Of a stretch of DNA of 46,948 bases, positions 1 through 13,343 are shown piece by piece. Below the pieces are notes generated by a model. The model had not been told where the DNA came from. It saw nothing but the letters and a program-made list of their open reading frames with translations, and ran no database searches. Within the stretch, counting starts at the first letter, position 1, and each line of letters starts with the position of its first letter. The translations under genes and the position numbers were made by a program. Origin of the DNA: UBA117 sp049975245 (lineage in GTDB: Archaea > Methanobacteriota > Methanobacteria > Methanobacteriales > Methanobacteriaceae); NCBI GenBank assembly GCA_049975245.1, contig JBNGDB010000018.1:1-46948 (forward strand), written 5' to 3'.

Positions 1-74
1 GAAATATTTATTTAATTTTAAGTAAATATATTATAAAAGTAGAACCTGGAATTTGGTTATTTAGGTTGATAATT

Positions 75-272
75 ATGAAAATGGAAGAGCATATCCAAGA
101 ATGTCAAGAAGCCTTTAAACATCTTATTGGGAAAAAAGTTAGCGATATTAAATTTAAAAGACATAATAATGACTGTTGGAGAGTTTTCATAATTACTAAT
201 AAAGGAACTGTGGTCATGACCTACTGTAAGGATTGGATTTGTCCTGAGGTAGAGCACAGGCTTCCTAGATAA
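75..272 (+). CDS. Small conserved-looking hypothetical protein
   Basis: A 65-residue acidic/basic soluble protein with no signal peptide or membrane segment. I start it at the ATG at 75 because an AGGTTGAT ribosome-binding-like sequence sits at 63-70; an upstream in-frame TTG at 66 lies inside that site. It contains two cysteines (CKDWIC region near the end) and a predicted alpha then beta pattern. It precedes the trehalose-phosphatase gene by about 50 bases on the same strand and could be co-transcribed. I do not recognise a family. Confidence 0.55.
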   Translation: MKMEEHIQECQEAFKHLIGKKVSDIKFKRHNNDCWRVFIITNKGTVVMTYCKDWICPEVEHRLPR

Positions 273-322
273 TAATTATTTAATAATTTTTTTTTTAACT
301 ATAAACGAAATGAGTTGATTTT

Positions 323-1129
323 TTGAGTAAATCTAAATATCTTTTTTCAAATTTAGATGAATTAAAAACTTTTAGAGATGATATTGACACTGCAATAGTA
401 ACTGATATTGATGGTACCATAAGTAAAATTGCTCCAACTCCAGATTCAGCATTTGTGGATCCTTTAATCAGAAAATTTTTGTTCAAATTGGTAGGCAAGT
501 TTAAATTAGTGGCAGCAGTTAGCGGCAGATGTGTTGAAGATGCCCGGCAAATGTTGGCTATAGATGGAATTTTATATGTGGGGAACCATGGTCTGGAATA
601 TTTAAAAGATGGTGAAAGATATATAGAACCAGAAGTAGTTGAAATTCTACCTTACTTGAATGAAGTTGCCCAAAAGATACAACAAGAAGAACTATCTGAA
701 ATACCGGGAATAATCTTTGAAGAAAAGGGGGTATGTTTTTCAATTCATTACCGCCAATGTAAAGATAGTGAAAAAACTAAAAAGATGATCTTAGACTGTT
801 TAAAAAATCTAGAATCTAAAGATATGAAGGTTACGCAAGGACGTAGATTAGTTGAAATTAGACCTCCAGTTGCCTATAATAAAGGTTCTATCTTAGAAAA
901 GATAATAGTCGATAACAATCTAAAAAAAGTCATATATTTGGGTGATGATATAACTGACGTAGATGCATTTGACAAAATAAAAGAAATGGTTTCATTAAAT
1001 AAAATTAAAGGTGCATCCATAGCAGTGGAATCAGAAGAAGTGCCTGAATATGTGATGGACCGTGCTGATTATTTGGTCAATAATGTGGATCAAGTTGGAA
1101 GATTTTTCCAGTGGCTTACAGAAAATTAA
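323..1129 (+). CDS. otsB: Trehalose-6-phosphate phosphatase (HAD family, OtsB-like)
   Basis: A 268-residue HAD-superfamily phosphatase expected to dephosphorylate trehalose 6-phosphate in the cytoplasm, the last step of trehalose (compatible solute) synthesis. Motif I is DIDGT (nucleophile D28, acid D30), motif II lies in AAVSGR, the YVGNHGLE segment is typical of OtsB proteins, and motif IV is GDDITDVDAF near residue 220. Length matches the family (about 230-270). The TTG start is chosen because GAGTTGAT sits at 312-319 at a proper distance. No trehalose-phosphate synthase gene is visible in the window, so the substrate is inferred from motifs; another sugar phosphate is possible. Confidence 0.85.
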   Translation: MSKSKYLFSNLDELKTFRDDIDTAIVTDIDGTISKIAPTPDSAFVDPLIRKFLFKLVGKFKLVAAVSGRCVEDARQMLAIDGILYVGNHGLEYLKDGERYIEPEVVEILPYLNEVAQKIQQEELSEIPGIIFEEKGVCFSIHYRQCKDSEKTKKMILDCLKNLESKDMKVTQGRRLVEIRPPVAYNKGSILEKIIVDNNLKKVIYLGDDITDVDAFDKIKEMVSLNKIKGASIAVESEEVPEYVMDRADYLVNNVDQVGRFFQWLTEN

Positions 1130-1171
1130 AAAAATGATTTAAAAGAAAATATAGTGTGAATTTCACCCTAA

Positions 1172-2461
1172 TTATTTGAGAACATTAATTATTATTCTCC
1201 AACCTCTTTTTTTCTTAGAAAGTTTCGCCTCTAAAGGTATAAAGTGAGAATCAATTATAAATCTTAAAAAAGTTGCATGTACTCCGGGCAATCTTAGTGG
1301 ACTTTTAATTTTACGGTCAGCTGTTTTAATCTCACAACATAATATTCCATTTTTATCAACATAGATCAGGGCATTCATCCCCTCTTCTAAGCTGTCCAGT
1401 TCAAAACTTCTAAGATGTAGACCTCCTTCAATTAAATAAGGCGGTTTTTGATCTATTCGGTTACCTTTCCGAAATTTTTTATGAGCGTCAGAAGACTTAA
1501 TTCCCTGGGAAACATTATAAGCCACGTACCAAGCCCTCTCAATTACTTGTTCTATGGTCTGGTCCGGAGGGATGATGCCATTTTTTTCATATTTCTTTAA
1601 TATTTCCAATACCTCTAGACGAGTGACCTTCTCCTCCACAGCACTTAAAGCTAGACGAGTTAAAACAGGACCATAACCAGCCATCCGAAGGGAACTCCAC
1701 ACCTGACTTTCTTTCCCATATCTCCTACCTTTGATGATGACATCAACAGCATCTGCATTTAAATGTGCAATTTTTAGCAATTTAGAGCGTGAATAATTAT
1801 TTAAACGTCTCATGAGAACATCGGTGTTACGTTTTCCCGGAACATTACCCTTTTCAATTTCATCTTCAAGAATTTCTATGGAGGAGTGGGGCAGCAATTT
1901 TTTTACCTCATCTGGTATTATAAAATTGTTTGAAATAATCTTTTTCCTGATCTCTCTCCCGGAAATTTTTCCATCAACTTTAGCTTCCGGAATTATATGA
2001 AACTTCATTTTCCTTTGGTATCTTCCTTTGAGAAATTCATTAACTGCAAACCATCTTATTACATTACGATTAGGAAGACTTCGAGGTATTCCACTGAAAA
2101 TTCCTTTACTGGCGAAAGATGATGCATATTTCTGGATCTTGGAGGTTGAAACATCGGCAGCATCCACATAATCTTCCACACCATCTTCAATCATCATAGC
2201 TATTCTTATAGGAACAGTATAAGCAAGTGTAAGTCTATAATGTAACCCTTCAATAGGAACAATTCTATCAGCCCCGGCATCAAGAGCCATTTTAGAACGT
2301 GCTTCGTAATTCACAAAAAAAGGGGCGTGATTGGCACTGTAATCTTTGTTAAGATATATTACCACTTCTTCTCCATTTTTATCAGCTATTTCTCTTCCTT
2401 TTTCTATTAATTTCACATGACCATTGTGCACTGGGTCAAAATCTGCGCTTATTCCTATCAA
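1172..2461 (-). CDS. HIGH-type nucleotidyltransferase (COG1323/TmcAL-like)
   Basis: A 429-residue protein with an N-terminal nucleotidyltransferase fold: the first residues carry the HxGH motif (H12-N-G-H15), and a later ISGREIRKK segment resembles the ISxTxIR motif of adenylyl-/cytidylyltransferases. Overall it resembles the COG1323 group, whose bacterial member TmcAL makes N4-acetylcytidine in tRNA-Met from acetate and ATP. The rest (residues about 210-429) is a lysine/arginine-rich region that could bind RNA. The start is TTG with AGGTGAG six bases upstream. It converges with otsB, 42 bases apart. The superfamily call is firm; the tRNA acetylation role is only analogy. Confidence 0.65.
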   Translation of the reverse strand: MIGISADFDPVHNGHVKLIEKGREIADKNGEEVVIYLNKDYSANHAPFFVNYEARSKMALDAGADRIVPIEGLHYRLTLAYTVPIRIAMMIEDGVEDYVDAADVSTSKIQKYASSFASKGIFSGIPRSLPNRNVIRWFAVNEFLKGRYQRKMKFHIIPEAKVDGKISGREIRKKIISNNFIIPDEVKKLLPHSSIEILEDEIEKGNVPGKRNTDVLMRRLNNYSRSKLLKIAHLNADAVDVIIKGRRYGKESQVWSSLRMAGYGPVLTRLALSAVEEKVTRLEVLEILKKYEKNGIIPPDQTIEQVIERAWYVAYNVSQGIKSSDAHKKFRKGNRIDQKPPYLIEGGLHLRSFELDSLEEGMNALIYVDKNGILCCEIKTADRKIKSPLRLPGVHATFLRFIIDSHFIPLEAKLSKKKRGWRIIINVLK

Positions 2462-2857
2462 GTAAAACTCACCTTTTTAAGCTTTTATATAGTATTTCCC
2501 GAAATAAACATGTTTTTTAGCCATTTAAATATAATATTATTAAATAAAAAATTTATATAAATAAAAAGCAAATAATATTTTCTAAATCTGTATAAAACTA
2601 CTTTGACATAATCTTTTATTGCATTTATTTATAATATTTGGTTCAATTTGATAATATTTTTTTGGTGATTATATTGCATTAAAGATTCTATTATCAAACC
2701 AGTAAACATTCAAAACATCTAATTGGGTTTTTTAATTATTTTAAATTATTTGAAGAATAATAGGCCTTTCATGTTCTTTTTAAACCGAAAAATTATAAAA
2801 AATAATTCAGGAGAATTTAAGAACTTATAATAATATAATTTTATTAAGGTTGTGGCC
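2462..2857. other. Intergenic region with divergent promoters
   Basis: About 400 bases, very AT-rich, between the divergent nucleotidyltransferase and methyltransferase genes. A TATA-like AATTATAAAA at 2791-2800 would place a start near 2822 for the methyltransferase. I see no ORF, RNA gene or repeat in it. Confidence 0.5.
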
Positions 2858-3493
2858 ATGGCGAATTTTGAGCCTTTTGAAAATTATTCACGAAAATACG
2901 ATGAATGGTTTGATAAAAATGAATATATTTACGAATCAGAACTTCAGGCAGTTAAAGAGTTATTACCTAAAAGTAAGAATGGTGTCGAGGTTGGTGTGGG
3001 AAGCGGACGTTTTGCAGCGCCTCTTGGTATTAAATTAGGACTTGATCCATCCCATAAGATGGGGAAAATCGCCCAAAAAAGAGGTATAAAAGTAATTGAA
3101 GGATTTGCCGAATCACTTCCGTTTCCCGATTCCCATTTTGATTTTATTTTAATGGTTACCACCCTATGTTTTTTAGATGATGTAAAAAAAGCTTTTGATG
3201 AAGCTTATCGGGTTTTAAAATTTAAAGGCTACTTAATAATTGGTTTTATAGATGCTGAGAGTATTTTAGGTAAGTTTTATGAAGATATCAAATCTGATAG
3301 TGATTTTTATAAATATGCTAGATTTTATTCGGTAAAAGAAGTTATATCTCTTATGAATGATGCTAATTTTGAAAATTTGTGTTTTAGACAGACCCTATTT
3401 CAACCATTGGATAAAATCAGAGATGTTGAAAAAGTGAAGAAAGGATATGGAGAAGGTTCATTCATTGTAGTTAAGGGAACCAAAACTAATTAA
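2858..3493 (+). CDS. Class I SAM-dependent methyltransferase
   Basis: A 211-residue Methyltransf_11-type enzyme. Motif I is VEVGVGSGRF (SAM-binding glycine loop, about residues 48-57), followed by the acidic LGLDPS strand, the ESLPFPDSHFDFI motif and the VLKFKGYLIIG post-motif, as in UbiE/MenG-like methyltransferases. The substrate cannot be told. I choose ATG 2858 rather than GTG 2852 because AAGGT at 2846-2850 is correctly spaced for the ATG. The gene converges with the NrdG-like gene, only 7 bases between the stops. Confidence 0.8.
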   Translation: MANFEPFENYSRKYDEWFDKNEYIYESELQAVKELLPKSKNGVEVGVGSGRFAAPLGIKLGLDPSHKMGKIAQKRGIKVIEGFAESLPFPDSHFDFILMVTTLCFLDDVKKAFDEAYRVLKFKGYLIIGFIDAESILGKFYEDIKSDSDFYKYARFYSVKEVISLMNDANFENLCFRQTLFQPLDKIRDVEKVKKGYGEGSFIVVKGTKTN

Positions 3494-3500
3494 GAAAGTA

Positions 3501-4202
3501 TTAAAAGAATTCATCACCGAATTCGCTGGTTTTAATCTTAATCTTTACTAGAAATGGTTTTATTTCATTTACAATATCAATAAGTTCATTTCGATTGGTG
3601 TTGGGGGTTTCCTTTAATTTTTCATCTAGAACTACACGATTTCTAAACTGTTGGATGGTGTATAGATCACAAGATATTTCCTGTGCAATCTGCTTCATAT
3701 CATCTTTGTCCATTAAAAGGGGAACATAAGTAGTTCTACACTCTAGGAAACATTCTGAATTATAACTAATTTTCATGCTTTTCTCCACATAATCCCCAAC
3801 ATCTGCACCGATAATTTTTTCATACTTATCAAAGGGAGCTTTAACGTCCAATGCAACATAATCTACTAATTTTATAATCTTTTTAAGTTTTCCAGGATAG
3901 CATCCATTGGTATCAAGTTTGGTTTTCAAATTAAAGTTACGGCACATTTTTAAAAGCTTCTTTGTATCACTAGTTTGGAGTAGAGGTTCGCCACCAGTAA
4001 TAACCACTGCGTCTATAAAATCACTTGAGTCTTTAATTAGGGAGTATAAATTTTCTAATGGTACCGTTTTTCCACCATCCATGGGGATGAGTTCTGGGTT
4101 ATGACAATAGGGACATTTTAAATTACATCCAGATGTGAATATAACTATCGACATGTGTTCTGGATATTCCAAGGTTGATGTTATGTGGTTTCCAATTCGC
4201 AT
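3501..4202 (-). CDS. nrdG: Anaerobic ribonucleotide reductase activating protein-type radical SAM enzyme
   Basis: A 233-residue radical SAM protein. The CxxxCxxC cluster motif is C26-x3-C30-x2-C33 within FTSGCNLKCPYCHNPEL, and the GGEPLLQ motif follows near residue 70. Size and the near N-terminal cluster are those of the small activases that generate the glycyl radical of class III (anaerobic) ribonucleotide reductase using SAM and a [4Fe-4S] cluster. The C-terminus is extended compared with bacterial NrdG. The partner reductase (NrdD) is not in the window. No clear Shine-Dalgarno precedes the ATG, so translation may be leaderless. Other small activases of pyruvate formate-lyase type cannot be excluded. 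Confidence 0.75.
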   Translation of the reverse strand: MRIGNHITSTLEYPEHMSIVIFTSGCNLKCPYCHNPELIPMDGGKTVPLENLYSLIKDSSDFIDAVVITGGEPLLQTSDTKKLLKMCRNFNLKTKLDTNGCYPGKLKKIIKLVDYVALDVKAPFDKYEKIIGADVGDYVEKSMKISYNSECFLECRTTYVPLLMDKDDMKQIAQEISCDLYTIQQFRNRVVLDEKLKETPNTNRNELIDIVNEIKPFLVKIKIKTSEFGDEFF

Positions 4203-4409
4203 TTTTTCAGATCTAAATTTTTATCTAAATAATGGGCAGTTAAAAAATAACCAACCCTAATTGATAATTAGTTATGGATATATATTCATAATATAATTTT
4301 CCTTGATATTAAAAAGAATTGAATGGATACATCAGTTTAAATTTTTTGCTAAAGAAGGTATTATAACTATATCTAATATTATAAGGAAAATATTATATAA
4401 GGAGTTATT

Positions 4410-4649
4410 ATGGCAAGAGATTTTGGGGAATCTATAGAAAAAAAATATGCTGAGAAAGCTTTAGATAGGAAAGCAAAAGCTACAGTTCAATCCAATATTT
4501 ATGATTGTTCCGTTAAATCTGCCAAATTTAGATTAAAAAAAGAGTCTACAATAAAAAAAGTTAAGTGCAAAAAATGTGGAAAAATCTTTAAAACCAATAA
4601 AGATACGGAATATTGTTTTAAATGTAGTAAAACATTAAATAAAAAATAG
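4410..4649 (+). CDS. Small zinc-ribbon protein
   Basis: A 79-residue, strongly basic protein. Residues about 52-74 hold two CxxC knuckles (CKKCG and CFKCS), a zinc-ribbon signature; the N-terminal half is a charged helix. GGAG lies 8-9 bases before the ATG. It stands alone between two minus-strand genes. Such proteins commonly bind nucleic acid, but no specific role can be assigned. Confidence 0.65.
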   Translation: MARDFGESIEKKYAEKALDRKAKATVQSNIYDCSVKSAKFRLKKESTIKKVKCKKCGKIFKTNKDTEYCFKCSKTLNKK

Positions 4650-4768
4650 ATAAATTAAATAAAAATAAATTAGTAAAAAAATATTATAAAAATCGATTTT
4701 AAATTTATAATAATATTTAGATTACCTGATTAGTTTTTCATTATGAAATAAATAAAAATGATAAATTT

Positions 4769-5824
4769 TCATAGATTTGTAGTTGATCTGGTAACATTGG
4801 AAAATTCAACATCAGCAACCCATTTACTTTTACATTCACATTCAAATTCTTCGGGAATGATTTGTTTGAGGTTAGAATCTATTATAATCTTTTTTAACTT
4901 AGAATTACACTTTTTACAATTGAATGGCCCTCTTTGTGTCCCAAAACCAGACGTGTCCATTATTACTGGAATTTTCACCGATTTTCTAACTCTTTTTATT
5001 ATTTCAATTGTACTCCATATCCATGGCGGTTGATAAGATCCTCTACGCCAAAGCAACTCCATTAAAGTTCCTTTGTGAATTGTTGCCGGGCAGAAAGAAA
5101 TCCGGTCAACACCAACACCCTCAGCATATATGGCAGATTCAACAGCATCATTTATAGCTTCTTTTTCTGAAATTAAAATTGGTTTAACAAGTAGATATGC
5201 TTTGGTTTTTATTTTATAGTTAGATTTAAGATTTTTTATAATATTCACTGCTTTTTCAAAATCATCTCGGGAAAATCCTTTGTTAATTTTTTCTATTCTT
5301 ATTTTATCATCAGAGCTTTCCAGACCAATGCTTACCTCAAAAATTTTATCTTTCAATATTTCACAGCATTCTATAAGAATTTCCCGATTAACATATTCTG
5401 GTCTTGATTCAACTACAACTTCCTCTATATTTTCTTCATTTGCAATAAGTTCTAAAATTTTTATTCTAGCTTCATTAGGAAACTCTGCTGGATTTAAAAA
5501 ACTTCCAGATGTAAATATCTTCACTACAGTCCTCTCATCAAGTTCATATTTTTTTAGGGCATCTTCAAATATATCTATAATTACATCTGCAGAAACTGGT
5601 TCTAATACGGAATCTGCAATGTAACTGCACATGGTACATCCACCCGATGGTGAAAGGGCCCATGAACATCCTTCGGTTGGCAGAATTATAAAAATTGCTT
5701 TTCCAATTCCTGAATATAAAAGATCTTCCTGGGACCAGTTGGGGGCTAGTTCGTAGGGAGATTTAGGTTCCATTTTTTTAATTGCATTTTCCCTTAATTC
5801 TTTCATTAATTTCTGAATTTCCAT
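4769..5824 (-). CDS. raSEA: Archaeosine synthase radical SAM subunit (RaSEA-like)
   Basis: A 351-residue radical SAM enzyme with the unusual cluster spacing C53-x9-C63-x2-C66 (GCSWALSPSGGCTMC), characteristic of the COG1244/Elp3-like branch, and a long TIM-barrel-like body. A C-terminal cysteine pair (CKKC) and CEC could bind another metal. Known RaSEA proteins work with ArcS to convert lysine-modified preQ0 at tRNA position 15 into archaeosine. ArcS is not in the window. AAGGTAAAA precedes the ATG by a normal distance. The family assignment is good; direct evidence of the partner is absent here. Confidence 0.8.
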   Translation of the reverse strand: MEIQKLMKELRENAIKKMEPKSPYELAPNWSQEDLLYSGIGKAIFIILPTEGCSWALSPSGGCTMCSYIADSVLEPVSADVIIDIFEDALKKYELDERTVVKIFTSGSFLNPAEFPNEARIKILELIANEENIEEVVVESRPEYVNREILIECCEILKDKIFEVSIGLESSDDKIRIEKINKGFSRDDFEKAVNIIKNLKSNYKIKTKAYLLVKPILISEKEAINDAVESAIYAEGVGVDRISFCPATIHKGTLMELLWRRGSYQPPWIWSTIEIIKRVRKSVKIPVIMDTSGFGTQRGPFNCKKCNSKLKKIIIDSNLKQIIPEEFECECKSKWVADVEFSNVTRSTTNL

Positions 5825-6123
5825 ACTTTTTACCTTACAATTAAGTTAAAATAAATATTTAACCTTTTTTTTTGGAGAATCAATCATTTTTATAATTATT
5901 TTATTCATGTTAAAGATGTTATTAATATTTATAATTTTTTCCTTTATAATCTAAACATAATTTTGGAAGTTATGATAGTGAGTTTTGAAATGAATATATA
6001 GTAATGGGGATAGGTTGTAATATTTGAAAATTAATTGATTATTTTTTTGAATCAAAATAGAGATTATTTAGGATTAGAGATTTGAATTTAAAAATAATAA
6101 AAAAAATAAAAGAATTGGAGAAG
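5825..6123. other. Intergenic region between mer and raSEA
   Basis: About 300 AT-rich bases. It should hold the terminator of mer and the promoter of the downstream raSEA gene (both minus strand). Apart from the A-run at 6090-6111 I see no repeat, RNA or ORF. Confidence 0.5.
6090..6111 (-). terminator. Poly-T terminator of mer
   Basis: On the minus strand, just downstream of the mer stop codon, the sequence is an almost pure T run broken by single As (plus strand AAAATAATAAAAAAAATAAA). Archaeal RNA polymerase terminates at such T-rich stretches without a strong hairpin. Confidence 0.6.
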
Positions 6124-7089
<966 letters not shown>

Positions 7090-7154
7090 AATATATCACC
7101 TTTTTAAAATTTATCAAGAGTATAAAAATATTTTGTGTTTTAATTGCAAACGAA

Positions 7155-7165
7155 AGATATAAATA
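7155..7165 (-). promoter_or_regulatory. TATA box (box A) of mer
   Basis: Minus strand TATTTATATCT, close to the methanogen box A consensus TTTATATA, about 70 bases before the mer ATG. Transcription should start roughly 25 bases downstream, giving a 5' leader of about 45 nt containing the GGTGAT ribosome binding site. Confidence 0.6.
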
Positions 7166-7430
7166 GGTGACTTTTAAAGAATATTTGAATCAATAGAATA
7201 ATATTTTCATTAATTCTTTCTAAAATTAGATAAGGATCCATTTGTGTTATTAAAATGGACATTATATTGATTTTTTATTCTTTAACAACTTTATTGAGGA
7301 TTTTAGTGAAATATTTTAAATAATAAATTTGAATATTATAAAATAATTAAAATTAACAGGTTTTTTATTGAATTTTGCATATTTTTAACTATTCAATATT
7401 TTTAATTTTTAATGTATTTATAATTCATAG

Positions 7431-7465
7431 AAAAATTTATAACATATAATAGGGTATATATTTAG
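7431..7465 (+). promoter_or_regulatory. rRNA operon promoter region
   Basis: The stretch holds overlapping TATA-like elements (AATTTATAAC at 7433-7442, ATATAATAG at 7444-7452, TATATATTTA at 7456-7465), located about 320 bases before mature 16S and just upstream of the structured leader. Which element is used cannot be decided by eye. Confidence 0.45.
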
Positions 7466-7556
7466 CTACTCACTCTATGAGTGAAATTAACTAAATTTTG
7501 CATTTTGCAACAATTTCTAGAAAGTTTGTAAAACTACAGACTTAGTTATAGTATGT

Positions 7557-7672
7557 GCTACAATTTCAAAGGCGTCGACTGGAGTATGAGAATATCACAC
7601 TATGAAGGTTGTTTTTCCAATTGTAGCGATATATGATGAGGACTTAAACCCTTGCGAAAGCAAACGTTTAAG
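7557..7672 (+). other. Structured rRNA leader hairpins
   Basis: Two hairpins can be read in the pre-rRNA leader. The first pairs GCTACAATT (7557-7565) with AATTGTAGC (7619-7627), nine perfect pairs enclosing 53 nt. The second pairs CTTAAAC (7643-7649) with GTTTAAG (7666-7672) and contains an inner TTGC/GCAA stem closed by a GAAA tetraloop. Their role (leader folding, antitermination or processing) is unknown. Confidence 0.55.
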
Positions 7673-7686
7673 TTTGATGTTTGTTT

Positions 7687-7716
7687 GGTAGATGTGGTGA
7701 CATTTGGTTGCTACTG
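7687..7716 (+). other. 5' arm of the 16S processing stem (bulge-helix-bulge-like)
   Basis: This arm pairs with 9279-9308, downstream of 16S. GGTAGA pairs with TCTACC, GGTG with CACC, and TGGTTGCTACT with AGTGGCGACCA (with G-U pairs); the four-pair central helix is flanked by unpaired bases on both sides, resembling the bulge-helix-bulge cut by archaeal splicing endonuclease during pre-rRNA processing. Confidence 0.75.
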
Positions 7717-7777
7717 AAACCCCCTTTAATTCTACTTCCTAGAATAAAAAAATAACCATATAGCAAATTTCCGCCAT

Positions 7778-9255
<1,478 letters not shown>

Positions 9256-9322
9256 AAACATAAAAAATAAGGGAATTATGAGTGGCGACCAGACACCAAA
9301 ATTCTACCAGACATAACACAAA

Positions 9323-9397
<75 letters not shown>

Positions 9398-9495
9398 TCC
9401 TCTTTTTTATATTTATTCGTGCAGCTTGTATCTTTACAGATATAAGTGAAGGGATGATTAATGAATCCGTGCATAAGTAACCCTACTGGCACTAA

Positions 9496-9519
9496 CTAAC
9501 TAGAATAGCAGAAATCATG

Positions 9520-9521
<2 letters not shown>
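9496..9521 (+). other. 5' arm of the 23S processing stem
   Basis: AGAAATCATGCT (9510-9521) pairs perfectly with AGCATGATTTCT (12462-12473), and CTAACTAG (9496-9503) with CTAGTTAG (12479-12486). The unpaired AATAGC and ATTAA between the helices form an internal loop like a relaxed bulge-helix-bulge. The 3' arm begins right at the end of mature 23S. Confidence 0.75.
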
Positions 9522-12465
<2,944 letters not shown>

Positions 12466-12546
12466 TGATTTCTATTAACTAGTTAGGTGTATTCAGTAAG
12501 GGTGAAATTGCATGGAAGAATAGTCATCTTATCATATATTATAATT

Positions 12547-12667
12547 GGTACGGCGACCATAGCGGAGGGGTCACACCCGGACTCGTTTCGATCCCGGAAG
12601 TAAAGTCCTCCAGCGATTTGAACTGTACTGTGGGCGGGAGCCTATGGGAAATTCATGACGTCGCCGG
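12547..12667 (+). rRNA. rrf: 5S ribosomal RNA
   Basis: About 120 nt directly after 23S. The terminal helix pairs CGGCGAC with GTCGCCG; the GGAGGGGTCACACCCGGACTC and CGATCCCGGAAGTAAAG segments are typical archaeal 5S loops. End points are estimated from the terminal helix. Confidence 0.93.
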
Positions 12668-12693
12668 CCTTTATATTCACATAAAATTAATGC

Positions 12694-12701
12694 CTTTTTT
12701 T
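12694..12701 (+). terminator. T-run terminator of the rRNA operon
   Basis: A run of eight or so T residues about 27 bases after 5S, fitting archaeal factor-independent termination. It lies just before the first 76-bp repeat, each copy of which adds further hairpins and T runs. Confidence 0.5.
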
Positions 12702-12720
12702 AATAAATAATAATCATTTT

Positions 12721-13112
12721 CACCCCCCTTTTATTGTGGGTGCTATTTTTTTTAGCACCCGCATCCCCCCTTTATCAGGTTTGGGGATATTATTTTCACC
12801 CCCCTTTTATTGTGGGTGCTGAGTTTTTTGGCACCCGCATCCCCCCTTTATCAGGTTTGGGGATATTATTTTCACCCCCCNNNNNNNNNNNNNNNNNNNN
12901 NNNNNNNNNNNNNNNNNNNNNNNNNNNNNNNNNNNNNNNNNNNNNNNNNNNNNNNNNNNNNNNNNNNNNNNNNNNNNNNNTTTTGGCACCCGCATCCCCC
13001 CTTTATCAGGTTTGGGGATATTATTTTCACCCCCCTTTTATTGTGGGTGCTGAGTTTTTTGGCACCCGCATCCCCCCTTTATCAGGTTTGGGGATATTAT
13101 TTTCACCCCCCC
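12721..13112. repeat. 76-bp tandem repeat array (interrupted by gap)
   Basis: A tandem repeat with a unit of exactly 76 bases. Units begin with CACCCCCCTTTTATTG at 12721, 12797, 12873, 13028, and a last partial one at 13104. Within each unit GTGGGTGCT and GGCACCCGC (AGCACCCGC in the first) form an inverted repeat around a T-rich loop, and two separate CCCCCC-T blocks plus GGTTTGGGGATATTATTTT complete the unit. The copies are nearly identical; the first differs in the hairpin loop. At least four full copies are implied, but the true number is hidden by the gap. There are no variable spacers, so this is not a CRISPR array. Confidence 0.93.
12881..12980. other. Assembly gap (100 Ns) inside the repeat array
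   Basis: Exactly 100 N characters. The repeat phase before and after the gap does not match a 76-bp period (copy starts 12873 and 13028 differ by 155, not 152), so 100 is a nominal gap length and the number of repeat units is unknown. Confidence 0.97.
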
Positions 13113-13204
13113 TTTTTATCTGCTTCATTAGTATCACCACTAAAATTAATTCTAACATAAAACGATCAATACCACATTAATCCTTTTACAGATAAAAAGG
13201 GGGG
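13107..13204. repeat. 16-bp inverted repeat at the end of the array
   Basis: CCCCCCTTTTTATCTG (13107-13122) and its exact reverse complement CAGATAAAAAGGGGGG (13189-13204) enclose 66 AT-rich bases. The left arm is the final partial copy of the 76-bp repeat. The sequence between encodes nothing I recognise. Confidence 0.8.
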
Positions 13205-13343
13205 ACAATTTACTTTAATTAAGAAGAATAAAACGCATCCTTTATTTAAATCATAATATTAACGATAATTTTTTTATTTAATCCTAATTAATCAATAACT
13301 TAAAACCTAAAAAAAACAAATATATTATTGTCATATCATTATT

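Noticed and set aside
1812..2000. 62-aa plus-strand ORF
   Set aside because: Antisense to the nucleotidyltransferase, no ribosome binding site.
7633..7717. C/D box guide RNA in the 16S leader (ATGATGA at 7633, CTGA at 7714)
   Set aside because: The distance of about 85 nt is too long, no internal C'/D' pair is convincing, and the region overlaps the processing stem.
12721..13112. Tandem repeats read as a CRISPR array
   Set aside because: Units are head-to-tail copies of 76 bases with no variable spacers, and no cas genes are in the window.
12734..13180. ORFs across the repeat array and gap
   Set aside because: The repeat unit (76) is not a multiple of three, the translation runs through Ns, and there is no ribosome binding site.
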